Assembly: GCA_024220505.1 (NCBI GenBank)
Contig: JAKZZE010000005.1
Location: 642,501 to 706,500 of the forward strand
Origin: Rhizopus arrhizus
Lineage: Eukaryota > Mucoromycota > Mucoromycetes > Mucorales > Rhizopodaceae
Reading direction: 5' to 3'
Length of the DNA: 64,000 bases
Part shown: positions 55,000-64,000 of the stretch, in pieces
How positions within the stretch are numbered: position 1 is the stretch's first letter
Layout of the letters: each line of letters opens with the position of its first letter
Position numbers and translations under genes: made by a program
The notes under the pieces: model-generated
What the model was told of the DNA's origin: nothing
Database searches by the model: none
The model's input: the letters and a program-made list of their open reading frames with translations, nothing else

Positions 55000-57401
55000 A
55001 TGGCTTCACGTTTCAATAAAATTCTACTTTTAGGTAGTAGAACATTTTTGAATAGATACTGCAGCCACATAAGACCCTCGACAAAGCTTACCACTTTTCG
55101 TTCGTTTTCTTGTTCTGCGATACAAAAAGAGCAATATTTACAAGGCTATAAGGACAGCGAGCGCCACCATGGTAACTTTTCCTTTTTATTTAGTTGTATT
55201 TTTTTTTAATATAAACGAAAGGTCAATATCCTAGTCGAACTCATTACTGTGGAGATCTACGTGCTACAAATGAAGGAGAAAAAGTTGTCTTGTGTGGGTG
55301 GGCACAATCTTCAAGGTACAGGTTAATATTTCTTTCTTTTTAATGCCTAAATAATTCCTTCTTTTTTAGATCTCTTTCTCAAGATCTGATCTTTATACCA
55401 ATCCGAGATCATTCTGGAGTGACACAGCTTGTCTTTCGCGATAACAACAACCCACAACTCAAATCACAGATTCAGTCCCTTTCTGCAGAGAATGTTATTT
55501 GTGTAGAAGGTATTGTTCGAAAGCGACCTGAAGGCATGGCAAATGAAAAGCAAGCAACAGGAGAAATTGAAGTAGAGATTAAAACTATCTATTGTCTAAA
55601 CCCTGCTTCACCTTCTTTACCATTTTGGCCAAGTCAAAACCAACTGGTAAAGAAAATTGAACGAAAAATTGTGCGCATTTACTTATTATGCAATTAGCCA
55701 AATGAAGAAGTAAGACTTCGCTACCGTTATTTAGATCTTCGTAGAGATGAATTACAGCATAACATTCGGTTAAGATCCATGACAGCTAATACAGTTCGAA
55801 ATTATTTGATTGAAAATGGGTTTACAGAGATAGAGACGCCTATGCTATTTAAATCAACGCCTGAAGGGGCTAGAGAATTTATCGTGCCTACAAGAAGGAA
55901 GGGGAATTTTTATGCACTTCCTCAAAGTCCACAACAGGTACAAAAAGGAAAAGGCAATTTTTTTAGTTAATCTGATACATGCATAGCATAAACAAATGTT
56001 AATGGCAGCTGGGTTTGATCGTTATTTCCAAATTGCTCGTTGCTTTAGAGACGAGGATTTAAGAGCTGATAGACAACCTGAATTCACCCAGGTAATAAAG
56101 AATTTTTATTCCGCAAAAAGATCATTGAACAAACACTTTCCTTGGTAGATTGACTTAGAAATGTCCTTTATAAAAGCACAAGATATTCAAAGTATAATCG
56201 AAGGCATGATTACTGCTATTTGGGATAAGGCTTTGGATAGAAAACTAACAAAAGCCTCTTTCCCGCATATGACTTACCATGAAGCCATGTCAAAGGTAAA
56301 GAAAAAAAAAGAAAGTTGGGGGAATTTTGGTTATAATTCTTTCTATATAGTATGGTTCTGATAAACCTGATACCCGATTCGATATGCATATTAATGATAT
56401 TGGTTCATACGTCAAAGATGCTATTGGTGATGCCTCAGTAGATTGTATGGTTGTTAAAAAGGGATCTTTGCTTACTGGTGGTGAGTTAAAGGCTATGCAA
56501 AAAGAGCTTGAGCTTGGTGAAGATAAGGTATGACTAGCAAATTTTCTTAATGTCTTCTTATCCTCAATCTTTTTTCTTCTTCAGAACTTTGCATTTGTTA
56601 AGATCAATGAAAACAATATTCATTCATGGCCTTCTAAATGTCCTCAACTTCGTCATTCACAACGCGTTGGGTCCATTGAATCTGAATTGAACCAGAAACT
56701 TGATATAGAACAAGGTGATTTAATAATGACATATAAAAGACCTGATTATCTTTATGTAAGCTCCCTTTTACACAATTATATTTCATGTATTTAAGTAGAA
56801 TATCTTTCCTTAGGGAGGCAATACAACTATGGGAAGAATCCGTCTCTATCTATCCAACCTCTTACGAACCAAAGGATTACTTCAATTTTCGTCTAATCCA
56901 TACAAATTTTTATGGGTCGAATCTTTCCCTCTCTTTTCTCCTGATGAAGCCGGCCTTCGTACTTGGCAATCCACACACCATCCATTCACAGCTCCATTCG
57001 ATCAAGATATTCCCTTATTAGGCACACATCCTGAAAAGGTACGTGGTCAGCACTATGATTTGGTGTTAAATGGCATGGAAATTGGTGGTGGCTCGATACG
57101 TATTCATTCTCCTGTGATGCAGACTTTCATTTTAGAGAAGGTCCTGCAGCTCGAGAAGCATGAGTATCAACGATTTGATCATTTGATTGATGCCCTCGGC
57201 GGAGGTTGTCCACCTCACGGAGGTATCGCCTTGGGCTTTGATCGTTTGATGGCCATCCTGTGTCAAGCTTCATCTATTCGTGATGTCATCGCATTTCCCA
57301 AAGCAGCAGGCGGTAAAGACTTTGTAGTCAACAGTCCATCAGAAGTAACAACTGCTCAATTGAATGAGTATGGACTCAAGTTGGCTGACCAAGAAAAATA
57401 A
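55000..57401 (+). CDS. MSD1: Aspartyl-tRNA synthetase, mitochondrial
   Basis: Charges mitochondrial tRNA-Asp. Nine exons (55000-55171, 55222-55315, 55370-55646, 55698-55937, 55987-56091, 56149-56295, 56351-56527, 56585-56755, 56814-57401) give 656 residues. A mitochondrial presequence ([20 protein letters not shown]) precedes the OB-fold anticodon-binding domain ([29 protein letters not shown]). Class II motif 1 includes [14 protein letters not shown], motif 2 [15 protein letters not shown] (about residues 271-285), and motif 3 [13 protein letters not shown] (GFDR at 602-605). The bacterial-type GAD insert ([10 protein letters not shown], then MVVKKGSLL) shows it is the organellar form. The gene starts 141 bp after the LEA-like gene and converges with SYS1. 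Confidence 0.97.
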
Positions 57402-57762
57402 ATTGTATAAATAAATTATAAAAATTAGTTTTTTGTTTAGCAGTTTTGATTTCAAAGATAAATATTACTACAAGAAACAACTAGTAATATGCCATTGAGT
57501 ATGAAATCATCCTTCAGCCTAAAGACTTTATGCTTCAGAATAGGATATGCTCCGTTTGAATAATGCATGAGAAACATTAGGTCATTTTATAGCATACGAT
57601 ACTATGAATAAAAGCATTTCTATTTTATGTCTTGCTGTTACACTATGCCTCTGTTTACCTGTAATGAAAATAAAGAAAAAAGTTTAGTGTGCTACTGTTG
57701 AGAAAACTTCATATGATACATGCTTTTTGTTGTTAAAGAGTATTTTTATTATATTTCGCTAT
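57402..57762. other. Convergent intergenic region
   Basis: 361 bp between the 3' ends of the AspRS and SYS1 genes. AT-rich with AATAAA/AATAAAA-like signals for both directions; nothing else is seen. Confidence 0.45.
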
Positions 57763-58552
57763 TTACACGTCATTATGTGCTTCTATATCGTCCATTGGTA
57801 TCACGTCATATCGACCACTACGACTGCTTGAATTGTTCAATAAAAGAGCCTTTTTAGCCTTGCCCATTACAGTCAGCAATGAACCCTTATCTTCGATCTC
57901 TGCTCCAGTTCTTTCCTCAGTCTGAGCATCAGATACTTTTCTCTTTTGATTTTTCTTCCCTACTTGTCCCTCTTCTTCTTCTTCTTCTACCATTACTGAG
58001 TTGTTTCCGCTGCTTCCTGCCTGTTGTTGCTGTCTCAAATTACTTTGTATTATAATAGGTTTCATTTCTCTATGCATACATGCCCACTCTCCTCCAAGTG
58101 TCATGATCAAAATATTCACAAATTGAAGTAGCCACCAAGTGAAGCTCACAGGAAAATGCCGAGAAACTTTCCAAACAAAAATTAAATGAATAAAGTGAAA
58201 TGTTAATACAAAGTCAAGAATTTGTCTAGCTCGTTGAACAATAAGCACAAGAAGGGGTATAGTAGCAAATGCGTTAACCATCCAGACTATCAGGATTGTC
58301 CAGCCAAAGCCTGTGTCTGCTCTGATCTCTGAGTCTACAAAAATAAGGTCTAGTGTTGATTCTGTGCCTGTGAGGATGGTTGCAACATAAAGTAGGATGC
58401 TCAGGATGATGTATGATACAGACTGCAAAGATGTAATCTAATGAAAAGGATTTCATGTTTAACATGTACTTACATTTCATTTTATCTATTTTTACTTGAG
58501 CAATAATTAATATAGGATCCCAACGAGAAGATCTAAATGAGGATGTAGCCAT
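57763..58552 (-). CDS. SYS1: Golgi membrane protein SYS1
   Basis: Multispanning Golgi protein that recruits the Arl3/ARFRP1 GTPase. Exons 58496-58552 and 57763-58437 (minus; 58-nt intron) give 243 residues. The start FRSSRWDPILIIAQ joins across the intron to ITSLQSVSYIILSILLYVA, restoring the family N-terminus. Four hydrophobic helices follow, and the signature LDFVLTFHFIHLIFV, FPVSFTWWLLQFVNILIMTLGGEWACM is retained. The tail of about 90 residues (poly-Gln, poly-Glu) is longer than in animal and yeast SYS1 and is poorly conserved in such families. The gene ends opposite AspRS. Confidence 0.9.
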
Positions 58553-60210
58553 GGAGGCACAATAGAAAAATTAAAATTAAACAAAAAAATCTAAGCATAA
58601 ATCCACTGGATTTCCCAGTGTTTTAAAATCATCGGAGTAAAATTGGATAAATAGCAGAAAAATAGTTTTCTTTGATTTTAGTATGTTAAATTCATGTTTA
58701 CATATATCTTATTGATAAAAGAAAGTAGACAGCCTTTTTTGCTCTTGAAATTCAACTCAACTTACACGTTCAACTATCTATAGCTATTTATTAACAGCTC
58801 CCTACTCTTTTATGAGCTATACCGTCTAATCCATGTTCTGCGTTTGAGGTTTAAACAAGTATAAGCTGTAATCCTATGAGCCATTCTCTATTCATATATG
58901 ATTTCAACAACAAAGAAGAAAGCTTTACTAATTTTAATCTATTTTATTACTGCTTTATAAAATAGTAAACATAGTAAAAGAAGACACTAAAGCAGACTTT
59001 TTGTGGTTACTATTCTAAAGCTGCTTGAAACCATCTTTAAGGAATAGTTAGTCTATTTCTGCCTGACACTCAATTTGGTTGGTCTATTTTTTTATTACTC
59101 TATATGTTTTATTCGACGTATCTCATCAAGATGAAGATCCCATTTGTCATTCGTGTATTGACTCCTGATATTCTTCAAGTTGAAAAGTATATGAATATTA
59201 AAGAATGCTCGTAAACTTCAAAACCAAATTGATGAGTCTATTGTAGCTAAAACAAACAGCTTATTCGCTTTTCGTTGCAAATAAAACCGAGTTACTGAAA
59301 ATACTTTCCAATCTGTAAACTAGAAAAGGATGATTAGAAATATTGTTTTTACATTTATTTTTTGACAAGAGAATTTGAGCATTGAAGGCCTTTACATGAT
59401 ATGTTTATATTAACCATAGACATAACGAGCCCTTTTAAACATATAAAAAGGCAACTGCGTTTGCTGATTTTCATATATTTACAACAACAAAAAGAAAGAG
59501 TAAGCATATATGGTCCATTCTTGTATAAAAACTGTAAAAAGCCTGTATAGGAATTGTTAAATACCTTTTGCTTACATGACTTTCGGTGACTTGGAAAGGT
59601 TATGCTTAAAATTCAGCAATAAAGGGAGAAAAGAAACGATTCTCGCTTCCTTATTTATGTGCATTACAAACTTTGTATTTCTAGATGGCAATAAGAAAAG
59701 TTACTGACAAAAGTGAATTCCTTTAGAAATAGCTATTTCTATCATTCTTTCTTGATAGTGAAATATCATAGCATAATAGTCTATCAAGTGAATGCAAATA
59801 AAATGTTTTTTATTACTGAAACAACAGTACTGCTGTCTTCTATAAGGACGTTATGCATATTTATCATCAAAAGATAATCTTAAGCAAGATTCTTGATAGT
59901 TGCAATTGTCTATTCACTATGAAATAGATGCAACAGACTCATACCAAAATTATTACGGCAAGCAATCTCCAGGGACTAGTTTAAAAATTATCGTATCATT
60001 TTTTTTTTTTTTTTTTTTTTCAATTTTTATTAGCTTCATTTTTCTTCAGGACAGATTTAAGACAATTAAAGGCAGGCCCTTAGAAAAAAAGCAACTTTGT
60101 AAAATCATTTCTTGAAATGATTGTATTTTGCAAAACATTGAGTAATAAATGATAAAATTGATGCTTTAATGAAGATAAGGAAATAAAATAAATGTACAAA
60201 AAAGAAATGT
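58553..60210. other. Intergenic region
   Basis: About 1.66 kb between the start of SYS1 and the 3' end of the E3-ligase gene. T-run at 60000-60020. No gene is supported; the frame at 59900-60115 is a low-complexity shadow. Confidence 0.45.
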
Positions 60211-63053
60211 TTAACATGCGGGAAGATACGATCTGCAGACGGGGCACTCCAGTTTAATCCTCATCCACTATACATTATAACTTTTGTTAGTAAAAACACA
60301 TAAAAAAATGCCTGTTTTTTTTTAATACCCTTTCTAAACATTCAGTATGAAATAGATGATGACAAGGAGTCATCATATAATTTGCACGAGATAAAACATT
60401 TAAGCCTGAATGACTATTTTGAGTGATATCGATGGGTAACATACAAATGGCACAATCTTTTGGTTGAGCATTTGCCGCTGTCTCTTGCTGTAATGTTTCT
60501 TCATCAGAACCAGATAAAATAGGATGATAATCATACGTCTGCGGAAGATACTAAAAAGAATAGTACGTTAGATTGAGTTGTGATGATAAAAGTCTTTCTA
60601 CTCACTTTAGAAGGTACAAATAATCGTGGACCAAATGCATCTTGAAGGAACAGAATAATGATTTGTAATACAACATAGGCAACAACCGCCCATACCCAAG
60701 GCGTCGTTTCATGCCCAATTAAATTATTCGGACATCCATAGAAATCTATTCGTGTTGTTATTAAATAGGTTATGCCAAAAATAATACAAAAAAAACTTAC
60801 ATAATGGAACAGATAGACGAGTAATACTCATAGTCAGTATGTATCTATGACTCAGTGGTCTTCTGCAACCTCTCCAGACATTTCTTATGATTTGAGGTAT
60901 CCAAAAGGAATAAAGAAATAATCCAAGTGTGCTAAGGATGACATTTTGGACAAAGGCTGACCTTGTAATAGACTGATAAAATAAGAACAAACCGAGTAAC
61001 AATACAGCATCTGAAATATATATTTACGTTAGTATAAAAAAAAGTAAATGAGAAAACTCACATAATCTATAATAGAGATAGGTTACTTCTCTATAAGGGC
61101 TTGTCTCTTCTGTGGTTGTGGCATTGTTAGTATTAGTAGTAGTATTAGGTCTTATAACATTAGCAGTTGGTAATAAGCTTTCTGAGTTAACACTATAGTC
61201 GGGTTCTTGCTGTTGCTGCTGTTGCTGCTGTTCTTGCTGTTCTTGCTGTTCTTGCTGTTCTTGCTGTTGTTGCTGTTGTTGCTGTTGTCGTTCTGTGGGT
61301 GTTGCTCGAATAGATTCCGGTCTTTGTATTCTCCAGACAACAAGCAAATATCGCATACCAAATATTGAGACCAAGATGAACGTAAAGAAGGCCGCTGTCG
61401 CAAAAGGAATAAATACAGTTTCAAGCACAACGCCAGTTGTCAAATGAAGTAAACAAAGGTAACCATCCATAATAGCTTGAATAGCAATAGTCCAATAAGA
61501 AACATTAGAGACACTCTAAAGAATAAAATTATCAGCCAACATTTTTATATAATAAAGTGTCTTACTGATGGGGTAGGCGTAAACTCCATTTGGTGAATTA
61601 ATGCAAATATCTGAATTACAGCTATGACACTTGCCATTCCTGCATAAGCAACTGCTTTTTTATAATATTTTTCAATCTTAATTCCTGCTTGCTTATCAAT
61701 GGAAAGTAAAAGATGGCAGTTAGGTGAATAGAGCTCAGAAGATAATAAAAGTGGAGGTGGTCGAATAGTAGATATTCCTTGAGGATTTGCTAGTTCTATT
61801 TTATGTCATGTTATATCAAAATGTATACTAAATAATCTGTTTTTGTTACCTTGTTCATACTCAAGTAAATCAGATTGTGTTATGTCTTTTGGTACAGGAT
61901 TTAGCTGAGAAAACATTTGAAATTGACATGAAAATGGCGCAGGGTAGTCTGCAGAAGAAGCAAAAAAAGTTAAATAAACCTTACGCTGTAATAATATATG
62001 GCGACTTATTACCAGATTCATCAGAGGATTCCCAATCTAAAGACCGATCATCTTCTAATTCTTCTATTCTTTTATCAATCTGTTCAACTAATACTTTTCT
62101 GGCGTCAGTAAACGAGCTATTTGACCGCAACATATTTAGTAAATCTTTCAGGGGTGTTGATAAGCTATAAGCAAATTTAATATTTACATAAGCAAGTTCA
62201 ATTATTTTCTTACCCATTTGGAACAGCTATCAAATACAATGAACCATTATTAAGAAAGTGAACGCCCCCTGCTGTCAATAAAACACCAGAATCGCTCTTT
62301 TCAGCATCTTTTATTCGAATATAACCCTATTACATACTGTTAATACAGGTGTACACAGTCTATTGGGTGCGCTTTAAATTTACTTCAATATAATTTGTTT
62401 CCTCAATATCTGTTGAAAATGACTTTAACTGTAGTGTAAAAGATGCTGGTCCGTCAAACTTGAATTCCTTTCGAGCTTCTTCTATTTCTGTCTTATTGGC
62501 TGTATTGGGTATACTAATATTTCGATTCTTCCAATCACCTTTTAAATACATATAAACAATCTATATTCTTCCTCTCTCCTTTTTTTTTCTGGTTATTTTA
62601 CCTCTAAATGTTCCAGTTACATTATGATAATAATGCGAAGAATACGGTTCATGTACAGACCATAAATCGTCAAGTGAAGACAAGACTGAAGAAGGCAAAG
62701 GCTATTTTTTCTCTCTTAGTTTAAATGCTCTTTCTCCAAGTAAACAACTTTTTCTTTTCTTTTTTTTTTCTTTTTTGCTTTACGTGAGTAACATTAACAC
62801 CAAAGGTCATGTTTCCAAGAACTTCTTTTTCATTCTGTAATTCTTGAATGATATCAGCTTTTGTAAGCTTTCCTTCTTTTAATAGACTGTCATCTGTAAA
62901 ATTAAAAAATAATAAACAGAATAGAAATAATAAAAGATAAAAGCTGGCTCTATTCATTTGTTGGCGTGGTATAAACCTCAACTGCTCATTTTCTGGTCTC
63001 GTTCCTTCCATAAAAAATAGCGCCAAAAAAAAAAGGACAAAAAGATAGAACAT
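60211..63053 (-). CDS. TUL1: Golgi RING E3 ubiquitin ligase Tul1/Dsc1
   Basis: Catalytic subunit of the Golgi Dsc ubiquitin-ligase complex. Twelve exons (62784-63053, 62602-62701, 62384-62538, 62214-62326, 62013-62164, 61850-61948, 61566-61795, 61062-61515, 60801-61010, 60606-60745, 60329-60550, 60211-60267, minus) give 733 residues. A signal anchor (FYLLLFLFCLLFFNF) leads into a luminal domain with HYYHNVTGTFRGDW. A multi-helix membrane region of about seven segments follows, and the C-terminal RING-H2 finger uses Cys674, Cys677, Cys704, His706/709, Cys712, Cys723 and Cys726 (CAIC ... CHHLFHTEC ... CPVC). A poly-Gln/Glu tract (about 61204-61300) lies in a cytosolic loop. Met15 is an alternative start. 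Junctions are all in phase. Confidence 0.93.
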
Positions 63054-64000
63054 GAATGTTTTTTAGATGGAGTTTAAATATTACATCGACAATTCACTCA
63101 ACAATATAGACAACATCGTATTGCTTATCCTATTTGTAAAATTATTTGATTAATGCATTATCTAATGCATAATAAGCGTCTGAGCAAATATTATAAGTAA
63201 ATCAGAAACTCTCAGGGTAACGTTAATTGACTTTAGCTAGCATTATGTACGCAAATGATAAAGAAACGACAAGCTATGAAATTTTTATGTCGTTATAATA
63301 TATCATTAAATTAGTTTAAAGATCAATACTTTAGAAACAGACAATTACTCTGCTAATATTTAAGATTAATGTGATAACTCATGTAGGCCATCAAGGTAAG
63401 AAAGAAAATGCAGACGATTTCATTATATTAGAAAATAACCAATTATTCAAGATCATAAATGTAAACAGGAAATACAGCATTCGAAGGTATATTCAAACTG
63501 CTGCCTTTTTGAAGAAGAAGAAGGAAAGCAAGTTACTAAAATACAAGCATTATATTATACTCAGGAAAACGATCATAGATTATACAAACAATCGAAACAA
63601 AATATTTGAATTAAAATCAATCAAAAGCGACAATTATTAAATGTATGGAAAAAACATACATATTTTTTTTTTTTTTGCTATATTGAAGATGAGCTTAGTA
63701 AATGGTAAATAAGTGTGCAAGCTTATTTGGTTTTTTAATGAAAACGTATAATTGTTAGGTTTTCATTCAATAATTAATGTAGCCAATAGAATGCACAGCA
63801 CACGATGGGTATTGTTTTATCATAGTTTTACAGAAGCGTGAGATATTTATCTAATTTCAAAAGAAAAGGTAAGATATTTCTACATAAGTTATCATCCTTC
63901 GTTAGTACTACTCGCTTTTACTTAACCATTACTTTTTTTCAACCAAATTGAAGTTGAAATGTATACAGAAAACATCTTGAAATTAAAAATTCTCCGATAA
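63054..64000. other. Terminal gene-free DNA
   Basis: Upstream flank of the TUL1 gene. The 89-codon frame at 63371-63640 (MITHVGHQGKKENADDF) is AT-rich, motif-free and not supported. The window ends without another gene. Confidence 0.4.

Overview
The window is nuclear DNA of a filamentous fungus, most likely an early-diverging one of the order Mucorales (Mucoromycota). I infer this from the very AT-rich intergenic DNA, the compact genes with many short (about 45-70 nt) GT-AG introns, and mobile-element protein families that look mucoralean (LINE ORF1/ORF2, Ty3/gypsy pol, IS630/Tc1-like DDE proteins, a PD-(D/E)XK family). Genus and species cannot be fixed from the sequence alone. No rRNA, tRNA or CRISPR array was found. 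All gene models were spliced by eye; every model below keeps one reading frame across all its exon junctions.

Housekeeping block 1 (1.6-8.4 kb): a hotdog acyl-CoA thioesterase, nicotinate phosphoribosyltransferase, an ArfGAP-ankyrin protein, a single-domain globin, and an SAM methyltransferase with a potentially myristoylated N-terminus, a 19-nt microexon and a GC-AG intron.

Mobile-element block (9.8-19.7 kb): a decayed Tc1/mariner-like element with about 145-bp terminal inverted repeats; a decayed Ty3/gypsy pol (minus strand); a 2.8-kb structure in which two diverged but intact copies of an unrecognised intron-containing gene (179 codons each, RRM-like) face each other across a decayed PIF/Harbinger-like transposase; and a LINE ORF2 tail interrupted by a 355-bp LTR-like insertion with a 5-bp target duplication.

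Middle block (20.4-24.2 kb): a SigF-like NTF2-like protein, a membrane-anchored GH5 exo-beta-1,3-glucanase and the Rab GTPase Ypt1. A second mobile-element patch follows (24.6-28.4 kb): a PD-(D/E)XK protein, a chromodomain ORF with polypurine tract and LTR-like DNA left from a chromovirus, and a deleted LINE (ORF1 plus 3' tail) sitting inside a 242-bp MITE-like element.

The rest (29-63 kb) is mostly single-copy genes: a large chitin-synthase-like protein with altered catalytic motifs, a GH3 beta-glucosidase, a MYG1 nuclease, an F-box protein, lipoyl synthase, a PIG-P subunit, an O-fucosyltransferase-like type II membrane protein, a mitochondrial LEA-like protein, mitochondrial aspartyl-tRNA synthetase, SYS1 and the Tul1/Dsc1 Golgi E3 ligase. 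Themes that recur are cell-wall glucan/chitin metabolism (GH5, CHS-like, GH3), Golgi/ER trafficking and glycosylation (ArfGAP, Ypt1, SYS1, Tul1, PIG-P, O-FucT-like) and mitochondrial function (LIP, AspRS, LEA-like, MYG1). These genes are not in operons. Long gene-free stretches (notably 33.2-36.6 and 43.4-45.8 kb) show nothing I can identify.
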